Below, in pieces: positions 14,993-23,374 of a stretch of DNA of 42,691 nucleotides. The notes under the pieces are model-generated. The model was not told the DNA's origin. It searched no databases and saw nothing but the letters and a program-made list of their open reading frames with translations. The translations under genes and the position numbers were made by a program. This DNA comes from a virus. The stretch spans positions 1 through 42,691 of the IMG/VR virus record IMGVR_UViG_3300009183_000151; one strand, written 5' to 3'. Position 1 is the stretch's first letter; every line of letters starts with the position of its first letter.

Positions 14993-15819
14993 TATTTTTC
15001 CTCTCTGAGATAATCGCTTATACGACCAGCAAGGTAGGCATCGCAATATTCTTTTTGTGAACTCCATCCAAATTCATAATGTTCTTTGTTGCCTAAGAAA
15101 CCTGTAACCCAAAAGTCGATATTATTTTCCATTCTGTATCCCCAAGAGGTGAATGTTTTTACTTTTGCGGCTGGTCCCCATATGGCGCTCCAACTATCAC
15201 AAGCCAAAACCAAATCTGCTTCGTAAATTGTAAAAGCCAACGATTCCAGAATCGACCATGAACCTATTTTGTTAATTGTCTTCTCTATTGTTTCTTTTTT
15301 CATGCATGATTGATATGGATCGTTTGGTCCTCCAACCATTAATATTTTGAAACCTTTTTCATGAAGAATGTTTACACATCTATCCCATGTAGGCACATAC
15401 CAGTCCAAAAACTGCTGAGGCTTCATCTCAAGGCTTACTGGTTGCAGAACTGCAACTTTTTCATTTTGCTTTTTTTCTGGTATGTACTTTCTTAAATCAA
15501 CCCATTCCTTGATGTCATGACTGTTACGAAAGTTCATTGGCTGGAATATTTTACAATTATATTTTTTACTGAAATAAAATGAACTGTCATTGTCGTAGTC
15601 GATGTCATATTCAATTTTTTTGATGAAATTACAAGAATCAAGAATTGTCTTAACATTTTGGCAACTTTTTTTCACTTTGCCGTGCGATTTGAATATTGGG
15701 GATGTGTGGACGATTGTTGATTGGAGATTTCTCTCTGTCATTGCGATATTGGCTCTGCACAGGTTAAGTCCTGTATCTCCAATCGCTCCTGTTTCAAAGT
15801 AAATATGTAGGTCTTCCAT
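14992..15819 (-). CDS. Glycosyltransferase family 9-like protein
   Basis: 275 residues from ATG 15819. The start LHIYFETGAIGDTGLNLCRA resembles the GDxxL loop of GT9 enzymes, and the C-terminal half has FKILMVGGPNDPYQS, SWSILESLAFTIYEADLVLACDSW and GPAAKV, matching the 'station in the queue and market-price' donor region of GT-B folds where GT9 has DTG. It is more diverged than the gene at 12680. Coupled to the mutase gene through TAATG, so it may use the UDP-Galf made there. Confidence 0.6.
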   Translation of the reverse strand: MEDLHIYFETGAIGDTGLNLCRANIAMTERNLQSTIVHTSPIFKSHGKVKKSCQNVKTILDSCNFIKKIEYDIDYDNDSSFYFSKKYNCKIFQPMNFRNSHDIKEWVDLRKYIPEKKQNEKVAVLQPVSLEMKPQQFLDWYVPTWDRCVNILHEKGFKILMVGGPNDPYQSCMKKETIEKTINKIGSWSILESLAFTIYEADLVLACDSWSAIWGPAAKVKTFTSWGYRMENNIDFWVTGFLGNKEHYEFGWSSQKEYCDAYLAGRISDYLREEK

Positions 15820-15855
15820 TACTCTGATAAAGTTTAGGAGTGCAAAAAGTGATAC

Positions 15856-16482
15856 ATGAAACAAATTGAACTCGAATATTTGAAAAAAAAAGTTGATGTC
15901 GATCTAAAAAAACAACTCATAAGCGGTCGTGTTTTGCTAGACAGATATTGCATGATTGATGAGTTATCTAGAAAATCGCCTTCTTATTGCGATCCTAATT
16001 ATGCTGGATTTTACTATCATTTGGGTAAGTATATTTCTCCAAACAGTTTGATGGAATTTGGTTTTGATTTGGGTCTTTTCTCTGCGTGTTTCATGATTTC
16101 TTGCAAGACCGTGAAGAATTATTTTGCATTTAGGGAGAGCGATGGTTCTTTCTTTTCAGAAAGAATTGGTGCTAGGAATATAAGAAGATCATACAAGGGT
16201 AATTCAAAATATCACTATGGTTCTATTCATGATGATGTTTTTGACAAAGTTTTTGAAAATAGATGGGATATGGTAATTTTTTCTGTTGAAGAAAAATACG
16301 ACAAACAACTTCAGTATTTTGAATTTGTTTGGCCTCACTTAAATGAAAATGCAATAATGGTTTGTGACAACATAAGAAGAAATCAGGCTACCAAAGATGC
16401 ATTTGAGGCATTTGCGTTTAGCAAAAATAGAGAGTCTTGTTTCTTCAACACAAGGCATGGAACAATGATTTTGCAAAAATAA
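15856..16482 (+). CDS. Methyltransferase-fold protein, possibly diverged
   Basis: 208 residues. A Rossmann-like core similar to the Methyltransf_24 group is suggested by PNSLMEFGFDLGLFSACFM where motif I is expected, NYFAFRES for motif II, WDMVIFSVEEKYDKQLQYF, and MVCDNIRR after a Pro-His turn. The Gly-x-Gly of motif I is degraded (GFDLG) and acidic motif II is not canonical, so activity is uncertain. It is divergent from the glycosyltransferase operon and may act in the same glycan pathway. Confidence 0.45.
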   Translation: MKQIELEYLKKKVDVDLKKQLISGRVLLDRYCMIDELSRKSPSYCDPNYAGFYYHLGKYISPNSLMEFGFDLGLFSACFMISCKTVKNYFAFRESDGSFFSERIGARNIRRSYKGNSKYHYGSIHDDVFDKVFENRWDMVIFSVEEKYDKQLQYFEFVWPHLNENAIMVCDNIRRNQATKDAFEAFAFSKNRESCFFNTRHGTMILQK

Positions 16483-16525
16483 ATGGCTATTAGACTAATT
16501 TATTATATTGGGCAGGAGGGTTATC

Positions 16526-17293
16526 GTGGGATTTGAATGCATATATCACTATCATGAAAAAGTTGATGGAGATTACGATAGGCAGGAAACGAAAACCTTC
16601 AAGAAAAAGGTTGGCGATCCATTTGATGATGTTAGTTTGGAAAGGTTGGCCGCTTCAATTATGGCTCAGATGGCAAGAAGAGACATTTGGATCACGGATG
16701 TCGAAATTTTTGAGTTGAGCAAAAAGGCCGTAAGCTTCAAAGAATCAAAAGGCGGAATCATCATAAAGAACAAAAAGTTTTTGTTTGATGGTGGTGGAGA
16801 AGAATCTTTTATAACTGTCGAAGAAATAATTCAAACAAGTCCTTCTCAAAATCCTCAATATACAGTTAGCGAATTTCAACAGGCATCAAATACTTCAATG
16901 CCTATTCAGCAATTATCAGCGGCTGCTGTTCATCCTCATAATCAGCAAAAACCTTCTCAACAGACAAGAAAAACAGTTGACCAGATGGTTTATTTGCCTG
17001 AACCCATGCATTTGCATACAGCCAAACAGAAAAACCTGCGTTTTACTGTCAACAAGAGGTATCCTATTTTTGAAAAGCGCCCATCACCAAATGGGGGAGA
17101 GATTTTTGTCACTCAAGATGACACAGGAAGAGAACAAATGGTTTCGGATGTTTACTTTGTTCCAGCAAACATCAACCTTATTGCGGACAGAGAGCTTGGT
17201 TTTAGTGAAACCAAAGAAGAAAAAGATGGGGGCAACCTCTATTGGGGAAACGCAGCAAGAGATCCCGGTATGCCTGATTTAAGAAGGAAATAA
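16526..17293 (+). CDS. Unknown phage protein upstream of SSB
   Basis: 255 residues from GTG 16526, chosen because a perfect AGGAGG lies 6 nt upstream; a TTG start at 16508 would contain that site. The N-terminal 90 residues look like a compact alpha/beta domain (FECIYHYHEKVDG, DVSLERLAASIMAQMARRD), the middle is Gln/Pro/Ser-rich and probably unstructured, and the C-terminal part contains FTVNKRYPIFEKRP and VPANINLIADRELG. No family recognised. It leads a plus-strand run ending with SSB and UvsX, so a role in replication or recombination is possible. Confidence 0.65.
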   Translation: MGFECIYHYHEKVDGDYDRQETKTFKKKVGDPFDDVSLERLAASIMAQMARRDIWITDVEIFELSKKAVSFKESKGGIIIKNKKFLFDGGGEESFITVEEIIQTSPSQNPQYTVSEFQQASNTSMPIQQLSAAAVHPHNQQKPSQQTRKTVDQMVYLPEPMHLHTAKQKNLRFTVNKRYPIFEKRPSPNGGEIFVTQDDTGREQMVSDVYFVPANINLIADRELGFSETKEEKDGGNLYWGNAARDPGMPDLRRK

Positions 17294-17297
17294 TGAC

Positions 17298-17762
17298 ATG
17301 TCACTATCAAGAAAAGATATTCAAAAGAGAAAAGAGCGTGAGAACGCCGTCAGGAAGAAGGTTCTTGATAGGCGTGAAGAAATACGCAAAGAAAGGAAAC
17401 TTGTAGAGGATGAAAGGAAAAAGGATAAAGAAATGTTTCTCCTAGAACATGGACATATTCCAGCCGCTCTTCCCGGCAACCCAGAATTGGCAGAAGCCAA
17501 AAAGGCAGAAAGGGAAAAAAAAGTGAGCGAAAAATTAAAACGAAATCTAGCCATCTTGAAAAATCTTGAGCAGGAATACGAACAGGAACAAGCTGCAAGA
17601 ACCAATTTGAACAGCCAACTTGAGGAAGAAGGATACCATTCCATGAAAGAAAAAATGGATGCCCTTCACGCCAAAGCCTTGAAAATGCAAAAGGTAGTGG
17701 AAGACCTCGATGAAGCAGCAAGCAAATCAGGCAAGACAGAAGACTCTTTACAACAAAAATAA
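17298..17762 (+). CDS. Coiled-coil protein
   Basis: 154 residues, almost wholly charged helix rich in Lys, Arg and Glu (residues 5-48 and 64-145), with a short break HGHIPAALPGNPEL near 50-63. No catalytic motif. It follows the preceding gene by 4 bp and precedes the SSB leader. It could be a scaffold, adaptor or DNA-associated protein; the sequence gives no more. Confidence 0.6.
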   Translation: MSLSRKDIQKRKERENAVRKKVLDRREEIRKERKLVEDERKKDKEMFLLEHGHIPAALPGNPELAEAKKAEREKKVSEKLKRNLAILKNLEQEYEQEQAARTNLNSQLEEEGYHSMKEKMDALHAKALKMQKVVEDLDEAASKSGKTEDSLQQK

Positions 17763-17812
17763 AATTTTCAGATTTATATCAATTTTTGGGCCTCATCTGG
17801 TGATAATAGGTT

Positions 17813-17836
17813 TGTGACGGCATCATCACCGTCACA
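17813..17836 (+). promoter_or_regulatory. Leader hairpin of the SSB gene
   Basis: TGTGACGG and CCGTCACA form a perfect 8-bp stem with the 8-nt loop CATCATCA, 23 nt before the SSB start. T4 gene 32 is autoregulated by SSB binding to a folded leader, so an equivalent operator is plausible. A GATAAT -10-like box lies just upstream near 17802. Confidence 0.45.
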
Positions 17837-17859
17837 TTACTTTTTACCATGAGGCTACT

Positions 17860-18852
17860 ATGTCACTCGACTTTGAACCACTTGATCTTTCTGAAATTAA
17901 CAAAGAGGCACAACGAGTTTCCGAGGAGGCCACTTCCAATGCCGGAGGAGGTGATTACCTTGAGAAATTCGTCAAGATGCCAGATAGGGATGGCTATGTC
18001 ATGCTCCGCATTCTGCCTCGCAAGAAAGGCGGAAGCGTATGGTGTGCCACCCGTGTTCACACCCTTTCCAATCCAGAAACAAGGCAGAAGAAAACCTATC
18101 ATTGTCCACGCAAGTTGACAGACAGCGACAGGGGTGGTCCACCACGCTGGCTTGGAGATTGCATTATCTGCAAGTATTACAGCGACTTGTGGCAAAGGTC
18201 TGAGAGTCTTTCAGGCAAGGCTCAGGAAGAATTGCAGAATCAAGCCCGTGCAATCAAGCCTGTCGAAAGATATTACTACAATGTCATCGTTCGTTCTGAA
18301 AAGGACAAGGATGGCAATATCAAGAAGAATGTTGGACCCAAGATTTTCTCTTGCGGCAAAACCACTCATTCCAAGATTATTCGGGCTATGAAAGGTGATG
18401 AAGCTGCTGGCGAAAAGCCATTGGGAGACATCACTCATCCCAAGGATGGTCGTGACTTCCGTGTCGTTAAGAAGGTTGTCAAAGGTGGTGGTGGTATGGA
18501 ATACCCCAACTACGACAACTCTAAGTTTGAAGACCAGTCTCCCGCTGGTAGCTTGGATGAGTTGAAGAGTTGGCTTGATAGCCTTCACGATTTGCAAGCC
18601 TTAAGGGCAATCAAGTCTGTGGATGAACTCAAGCATGCTCTCAAGGTTCACTTGGGAATGGTAAGGGAAAGCTCGAACTCAAATGACAGCGATCTGAGCG
18701 AGTTCAGAAATACAAATCCAGTTAAGGCCAAGCCTGCTGAAGCGATTCGTGAAGAACTTGTAGTAAGCACAACTCCTGTTTCCAAGGAAGAAACTAAGGA
18801 AAACGAGGATTTGGCTGATGATGACTTCCTAAAAGAACTCAATGGTATGTAA
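17860..18852 (+). CDS. gp32-like single-stranded DNA-binding protein
   Basis: 330 residues; T4 gp32 has 301. It coats single strands in replication and recombination. The core shows GYVMLRILPRKKGG, then a zinc-site arrangement YHCPRKL (His81, Cys82) with GDCIICKYY (Cys101, Cys104), comparable to the His-Cys-Cys-Cys zinc site of gp32, and GNIKKNVGPKIFSCGKT. The C-terminus is the expected acidic tail, ENEDLADDDFLKELNG, which recruits partners. UvsX follows immediately. GAGG upstream of ATG 17860 supports the start. Confidence 0.82.
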   Translation: MSLDFEPLDLSEINKEAQRVSEEATSNAGGGDYLEKFVKMPDRDGYVMLRILPRKKGGSVWCATRVHTLSNPETRQKKTYHCPRKLTDSDRGGPPRWLGDCIICKYYSDLWQRSESLSGKAQEELQNQARAIKPVERYYYNVIVRSEKDKDGNIKKNVGPKIFSCGKTTHSKIIRAMKGDEAAGEKPLGDITHPKDGRDFRVVKKVVKGGGGMEYPNYDNSKFEDQSPAGSLDELKSWLDSLHDLQALRAIKSVDELKHALKVHLGMVRESSNSNDSDLSEFRNTNPVKAKPAEAIREELVVSTTPVSKEETKENEDLADDDFLKELNGM

Positions 18853-18855
18853 CCC

Positions 18856-18900
18856 AAATAAGTACTGCCCAGATTTTTGTCTGGGCAGTACTTATTTTTT
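18856..18900. terminator. Strong terminator between SSB and UvsX
   Basis: An 18-bp perfect stem (18856-18873 with 18880-18897, core AGTACTGCCCAGA) with a 6-nt loop TTTTTG, followed by T residues. It begins 3 bp after the SSB stop and would stop most readthrough, letting SSB be made in excess over UvsX. Because of its A-rich left flank it could work in both directions. Confidence 0.85.
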
Positions 18901-18930
18901 CTTTCACTTGCGAATAAAGGAAGGCAGACC

Positions 18931-20148
18931 ATGGCTAAGAAAAAGGCATCTGAAGGCGTTGATGATAGTTTCTTTTGTGATTTGGCAGAGGAAACAGGAG
19001 GCGATGTCCTTGATCAAATTGATTCAGTTAAATATTTTGTGGACACTGGTAGCCTAGCTCTGAACTATATTTGTTCGGGCAAGTTCATTACTGGTGGAAT
19101 ACCCGGTGGCAAACTCACCGAAATTTATGGCCCAAACAGTTCATCAAAGTCTCTTTTGGGTGCCAATATTCTTTTCGGCACACAGAAGATGAAAGGAGTT
19201 CCAGTCCTCATGGACTGCGAAAACAGTGCAAACAAGGAATTCATTCAGTTGGCAAGCCATTGCAACTTGAAGAGAATTGTGCGACACACTCCAGAAACGC
19301 TCGAAGCAGTTTTTTCAACAATGTATCGTGTTATTGAGAAGGCTCGTGAAAAAACAAGCAATGAAGTGCCTATCGTCATTGTTTATGACTCGATTGGAGT
19401 AAGTCCTTCTGCCCGTGAATTGCGTGAAGTTGCTCTTCCAGAAAATTTCACGAAAGAGCAATTTAAGAAGATAGTTGGAGGTAATGAGCAACCCGGCGAA
19501 AGGGCCAAAATTTGCTCTAGAGAATTGCGAAAACTCAACACTGTCATGGAGAAACACAACGCAACAGTTGTGATTCTCAACCAAACTCGTGATAAGATTG
19601 GAACTTACATTCCAACCAAAACCACGGCTGGTGGAGGAAACGCTCTTCCTTTCTATGCTTCTTGCCGTCTTGAAACCAAGACAATGCAGAAAATAGAAAA
19701 GAAGTTAAGCGCCAAGAAAAAGAAAATCTTGGGCATTAATGTGAAGCTCAAGAATGTAAAAAACAAGACTCACAGACCTTTTGTCGAGTCTGAAAATGTC
19801 CAGTTGTTGTTCGATAAGGGAATCAATCCAATCAGCGGACTACTTTCTTGCCTTCTTGATTCAGACAGGATCGAGATATCAGGAACTGGATCATTTAAGG
19901 TAAAGCCTGCTTTTTCCAATGGCGAGGAAGTAAAGTTCCGGGCCAGTATGGATAGAAATGATGTCCCTATGGATATTCTTCTAAAATGCCCATCACTCAT
20001 TGATGCATCCTCAACTAAGGAAGTTGAAGATTATCTTGAGCCCTACAAGGAAGCAATCGCTGGAAGAGCAGAAGATGATTCTGATGTAGAATTGTCAGAA
20101 GTCGATTCTCTCAGCGATGATAGCATTGACGAGGAATTGGAAGGTTGA
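18931..20148 (+). CDS. uvsX: UvsX/RecA-type recombinase
   Basis: 405 residues from ATG 18931, placed 6 nt after AAGGAAGG; a longer frame would begin inside the terminator. Forms filaments on single strands and drives strand exchange. Walker A reads IYGPNSSSKS (67-74) with Ser in place of the usual Gly before Lys, a deviation also known in T4 UvsX (SFKS). Other motifs: LMDCENS with catalytic Glu97, VPIVIVYDSIG with Asp153, VVILNQTRDKIG, and the DNA-loop region TTAGGGNALPFYASCRLE. The C-terminus is acidic (DDSDVELSEVDSLSDDS). Preceded by a strong terminator, so its transcript must start inside or read through it. Confidence 0.88.
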   Translation: MAKKKASEGVDDSFFCDLAEETGGDVLDQIDSVKYFVDTGSLALNYICSGKFITGGIPGGKLTEIYGPNSSSKSLLGANILFGTQKMKGVPVLMDCENSANKEFIQLASHCNLKRIVRHTPETLEAVFSTMYRVIEKAREKTSNEVPIVIVYDSIGVSPSARELREVALPENFTKEQFKKIVGGNEQPGERAKICSRELRKLNTVMEKHNATVVILNQTRDKIGTYIPTKTTAGGGNALPFYASCRLETKTMQKIEKKLSAKKKKILGINVKLKNVKNKTHRPFVESENVQLLFDKGINPISGLLSCLLDSDRIEISGTGSFKVKPAFSNGEEVKFRASMDRNDVPMDILLKCPSLIDASSTKEVEDYLEPYKEAIAGRAEDDSDVELSEVDSLSDDSIDEELEG

Positions 20149-20169
20149 TCGTAACCTTATGATAAATTA

Positions 20170-20206
20170 AAAAACCTCTGACTATGAAAATTAGTCAGAG
20201 GTTTTT
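20170..20206. terminator. Bidirectional terminator after UvsX
   Basis: A stem of about 15 bp (20170-20184 with 20192-20206, core ACCTCTGACTA) with a 7-nt loop, flanked by A residues on the left and T residues on the right. It lies between UvsX and the convergent gene ending at 20214 and fits both. Confidence 0.85.
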
Positions 20207-20213
20207 TTGTTGT

Positions 20214-20681
20214 TTAAGAAATCTTGTAATTACCAGCAGAGATTTTAGTGAAATTATAGCCTTCTTTTTTTAATTCATTTTTGACTTGATTGAAACAACT
20301 GTTGATTGCGGCTGTTCCAAATCCTTTCTTATCGTATCTTCTTTTCAAATCTTGAATGCTAACAGTTTTTTTTGAAAGTAGTTTTCTTCTGATATAGTTT
20401 TTTATATTTTGATTTGTTGTATTTTTATTTGTTATATTTTGATTATCTTCTCTGGTAATCATTTTGTTTTCGATAAGAGTGTACTCATATTTTTGATTTT
20501 TTTGCTTTGGATTACAGAAGGCTGGAACTAACTCATCAAGATCGATGACATTGCCATTTTTCATGTTTACAAGAGACATGTTGGCTTTGAAACTATTGCA
20601 GAACTCTATGAGTTGGTTGAAATTTTTTTGATGGGTGAAGAATTTGCGTTTGTCCTTGAGTTCAATTAAAAGACACTTCAT
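20214..20681 (-). CDS. Two-domain protein with C-terminal winged-helix-like part
   Basis: 155 residues from ATG 20681 (GGAG 6 nt upstream). The N-terminal part (1-60) is compact: KDKRKFFTHQKNFNQLIEF, SLVNMKNGNVIDLDEL. A linker made mostly of Asn and Thr (about 80-95) leads to a C-terminal domain with VSIQDLKRRYDKKGFGTAAINSCF style helices and a GYNFTKISAGNYKIS strand pair, which looks like a winged helix. It could be a DNA-binding regulator; this is inference. Terminated by the shared hairpin at 20170. Confidence 0.55.
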   Translation of the reverse strand: MKCLLIELKDKRKFFTHQKNFNQLIEFCNSFKANMSLVNMKNGNVIDLDELVPAFCNPKQKNQKYEYTLIENKMITREDNQNITNKNTTNQNIKNYIRRKLLSKKTVSIQDLKRRYDKKGFGTAAINSCFNQVKNELKKEGYNFTKISAGNYKIS

Positions 20682-20799
20682 GATTTGCTCCGTGATTTCG
20701 CTGTTTGGTGTTTGCAGCAAGTTATTTGGGTTTTAATCTTCTGCACAACACAATTATAGGTATTTACAAACAAAATACTACTTGCCTTTTACTTTCTCT

Positions 20800-20820
20800 T
20801 ATAATAGATGGTGGGAGGTT
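20800..20820 (+). repeat. Leader element, copy 1 (TAGATGGYGGGAGGYTT)
   Basis: TAGATGGTGGGAGGTTT at 20805-20821 is nearly identical to 21884-21900 before the next gene, with only two C/T differences. It includes the ribosome site of the amidoligase gene and overlaps a TATAAT at 20800. Confidence 0.35.
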
Positions 20821-20824
20821 TTCG

Positions 20825-21847
20825 ATGGATTCATATAAAGAAAAAATCGATTTGAATTACCTCCGCAGATTTGGCGCAGAAATCGAAATCAATGCTTTTG
20901 ATTTTAGAAGTAGGCCAGTTGGACATGGTGAAGGCAAGTTGCCAGAAGGCACATACTATGTAGCCAACTTGGTTCAAAAATCATCAGAAAATACAGTAAA
21001 AATTCACAAATGGAGTTATGATCACAACAACACATCATGGATAATCAAGCCAGATAGTAGTTGCGGCATTGAAATCTGCACTCCAGTCCTTAAAGGCTGG
21101 ATTGGTCTAATGGAAACTTGTAGGGTTATTGAGGCTCTTGGTAACGACAAGAAGGTAAATGCCGATGACCGTTGCAGTTTCCATGTTCATGTTGATGTGA
21201 GCGATTTAACTGAACAAGAAGTGGCAACAATTATTACTTGGTGGGTAAAATGCGAGCCTGTTTTCATGGATTCTGTTCCAATACTCAGGAAAAGAAATCA
21301 ATATTGCCAACTTTTAGGTCAGTCGGATATATTTGAAAAAGTAGAAGATAGCTTTCATGCAAATGATTATCTAATCAGAAGACTAGGATCTTGCAAATAC
21401 TATACAATCAACACTTACCATTATCACAACAATAAAAGAAAGACAATTGAATTCCGCATTATGGATGGAGATTGCTGTCTTGACCCATGGATTGCTAAGA
21501 ATTATATTCGACTTTTGCTGCATTTCATTGAAAGGTCATTGAAATTTGGAATGCCAAATAATTATTTTGAGGGAGATAAGTGGTCAGGTTACTGCTGGCT
21601 GGACCCCAAAGATGTTTTTGATTTCCTTGGATTCAACAAAAAGACTGATTTAAGTCTGGGAGCCAAGCAAGTTTACGAATGGTTTCTTGATAGGCTTCAC
21701 TTAAATTGTAATTATTCATTGAATCATGGAATAATGGGCAATAACGCAAGGCGCTATGCCCAGAAGGAAATAGAAGAAATGTGTTTTGAATATGGAAATA
21801 TGTCGGTCGATTACGATGATATATTTAATTTCAAATATCGTATATAA
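20825..21847 (+). CDS. Amidoligase-family protein (glutamine synthetase-like fold)
   Basis: 340 residues from ATG 20825, 6 nt after GGGAGG. It matches the putative amidoligase family: opening strand RRFGAEIEIN, WIIKPDSSCGIEICTPVL, the His-rich strand CSFHVHVDVSDL, and YYTINTYHYHNNKRKTIEFRI followed by DPWIAKNYIRLLLHFIE. These enzymes are thought to use ATP to join a carboxylate to an amine, on peptides, proteins or cell-wall pieces. No GAT-II or other usual partner of bacterial amidoligase operons is next to it; neighbours are small unknowns. Substrate unknown. A TATAAT at 20800-20805 lies just upstream. Confidence 0.75.
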   Translation: MDSYKEKIDLNYLRRFGAEIEINAFDFRSRPVGHGEGKLPEGTYYVANLVQKSSENTVKIHKWSYDHNNTSWIIKPDSSCGIEICTPVLKGWIGLMETCRVIEALGNDKKVNADDRCSFHVHVDVSDLTEQEVATIITWWVKCEPVFMDSVPILRKRNQYCQLLGQSDIFEKVEDSFHANDYLIRRLGSCKYYTINTYHYHNNKRKTIEFRIMDGDCCLDPWIAKNYIRLLLHFIERSLKFGMPNNYFEGDKWSGYCWLDPKDVFDFLGFNKKTDLSLGAKQVYEWFLDRLHLNCNYSLNHGIMGNNARRYAQKEIEEMCFEYGNMSVDYDDIFNFKYRI

Positions 21848-21883
21848 TTAAGGCATGGCTATCATGTCTTGAAAATCCGTCAT

Positions 21884-21900
21884 TAGATGGCGGGAGGCTT
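21884..21900 (+). repeat. Leader element, copy 2
   Basis: TAGATGGCGGGAGGCTT ends directly at the ATG of the gene at 21901. Shared with 20805-20821. Could be a short duplication of a leader or common regulation of the two genes. Confidence 0.35.
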
Positions 21901-22368
21901 ATGTACCCTTATAAGCAACAGGTTTTGGATGAAATCGCAAAGGAAATGAAATCCTTGGGAGAGGTTCTTGTTCCTTTTAATTATCCCAAAATGCCTGTAG
22001 GCATCTGGGAGGATGATTTGGGAATATTCAAAGCAAGACAAGTCACAATCGACGGTTACTCTCTTTTTTTGCATTACCAAAAATCGGATTATGACAATTA
22101 TTTGATTGAAACTTTGCAAATACACAACCTCAAAAGCCCATTCCTTCCTTTTAATTTGATTTGTAAAATAGGAAGAAGATTCTTGGGAAGCAAAAATCTT
22201 TCCCTTATTGAAATTTACAAAGAACACAGGAAAATATACATTTGGTCATTATGTTCAGATAGGCAAGGAAAATCTATGCCTATTCCAGAACAAAACAACA
22301 CAGAATCATGTGAATTTGAGGGATTGCAATACACTTATATGCAACCTCAAAATATTGATTTTTTCTAA
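21901..22368 (+). CDS. Unknown protein downstream of amidoligase
   Basis: 155 residues. GGGAGG lies 3 nt before ATG 21901. Mixed alpha/beta with an internal stretch SPFLPFNLICKIGRRFLGSKN that looks like a basic amphipathic segment, and a Tyr/Asp/Asn-rich C-terminus. No membrane segment or family recognised. Shares a leader element with the amidoligase gene, so both may be expressed together. Confidence 0.6.
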   Translation: MYPYKQQVLDEIAKEMKSLGEVLVPFNYPKMPVGIWEDDLGIFKARQVTIDGYSLFLHYQKSDYDNYLIETLQIHNLKSPFLPFNLICKIGRRFLGSKNLSLIEIYKEHRKIYIWSLCSDRQGKSMPIPEQNNTESCEFEGLQYTYMQPQNIDFF

Positions 22369-22428
22369 ACATGTAGTTCGGTTAGAAGATTTTTTCAATC
22401 AGTATTTAATCACAATATATACCCTTGT

Positions 22429-22447
22429 AGCGTCAACTCAGGACGCT
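22429..22447 (+). promoter_or_regulatory. Leader hairpin
   Basis: AGCGTC and GACGCT form a 6-bp stem with a 7-nt loop, 22 nt before the start at 22470 and just before its GAGGG ribosome site. Confidence 0.35.
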
Positions 22448-22469
22448 TTCCTTTAACGAGGGTCTAAAC

Positions 22470-22769
22470 ATGAAAAAGAAAAAAATTCAGTCTCTTATCA
22501 TAGACCATTTAATGAAACATGGTCAGATTGAAATACTTTTACCAGATGGCGTTAAATTGGAAATTGGCACAACACAAGAAAATCAAAAAGGCGAACTTGT
22601 TAGAAAAGACGATTACTGCTGGGTTATCACATCAAGGGAAGGAAGATCGACAAGTTTGGATGCTTACAACATGGGTCTTAGGTTCAACGATGATGAAAAG
22701 GTTCTTGTTTTTGAAGACAAGTTCATTGACCAAGAAGGCGATCACATCAGAAGATTTGATGTTGTTTAA
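22470..22769 (+). CDS. Small unknown protein
   Basis: 99 residues. A Lys-rich start (MKKKKIQSLIIDHLMKHG) leads into beta-strands with acidic turns (IEILLPDGVKLEIG, DDYCWVITSREGRST). Compact soluble fold likely. GAGGG upstream fits the start. The 3' end overlaps the convergent gene by 4 bp. No family recognised. Confidence 0.6.
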   Translation: MKKKKIQSLIIDHLMKHGQIEILLPDGVKLEIGTTQENQKGELVRKDDYCWVITSREGRSTSLDAYNMGLRFNDDEKVLVFEDKFIDQEGDHIRRFDVV

Positions 22770-23095
22770 TTAATGTGACCATTAATGTTAATTAATTTAA
22801 GTTGACCATGATGATTCAATAAAACCTCCAATGTCCCCTCGGCATAATTATTCTTGGGGGCTATTGGAGCATTGAACTCAATCCATATAAGAAATCCATT
22901 CGGAGAATAGTAAAACCTAGATATGGTTATTCTCACTCCTTTGTTTTTGATTTGTTCGCCAGATATAATTTCAAGGTGACTGGCATTTTCTTGTACTTGT
23001 TTAAGTGCATATGCCATCAACTTTGAACTGTCAATAAAGTGTGTCCAGTTGGCAATGAGGATTTTTTCCAATTTGTCGGCATCAAAAATGTCCAC
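22766..23095 (-). CDS. Small unknown protein
   Basis: 109 residues. An N-terminal helical half (ADKLEKILIANW, SSKLMAYALKQVQE) is followed by a beta-rich half with GVRITISRFYYSPNGFLIWIEF. Soluble; no recognised family. It lies alone on the minus strand between plus-strand small genes. Confidence 0.5.
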   Translation of the reverse strand: MDIFDADKLEKILIANWTHFIDSSKLMAYALKQVQENASHLEIISGEQIKNKGVRITISRFYYSPNGFLIWIEFNAPIAPKNNYAEGTLEVLLNHHGQLKLININGHIN

Positions 23096-23119
23096 ACTAT
23101 CGCTCCATAGAGGTATGTC

Positions 23120-23374
23120 ATGAAAAAGCCTGAAGTATATCTAAAAGAGTTCTGCCTTAAACTTTCCGATGACAATCTTCGTTTCCTTCACGGCAGATTA
23201 AGCCAAAGACTAGGAGGAGATCTTGCCGAAGCTGTTGATTTTCTAGGTGGAATTCGTGAGATCGATAAGTGGTTTTCAACAGCTTCCACTTGCAATGACT
23301 TCTACGACATGGTAGATCATATCTTCTTCGCAGTGAATAAAGAACATGAGAAGAGATCAGGGGTTGCTGCTTGA
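23120..23374 (+). CDS. Small helical protein
   Basis: 84 residues with AGAGG before ATG 23120. Helical, with the motif DDNLRFLHGRLSQRLGGD followed by AEAVDFLGG. Overlaps the next gene by 4 bp (TTGA), so the two are coupled. Function unknown. Confidence 0.6.
   Translation: MKKPEVYLKEFCLKLSDDNLRFLHGRLSQRLGGDLAEAVDFLGGIREIDKWFSTASTCNDFYDMVDHIFFAVNKEHEKRSGVAA

Noticed and set aside
17321-17721. Long minus-strand frames opposite the coiled-coil gene
   Set aside because: Mirror image of Lys/Glu-rich codons on the plus strand (Phe/Ser/Leu-rich products), a common artefact.
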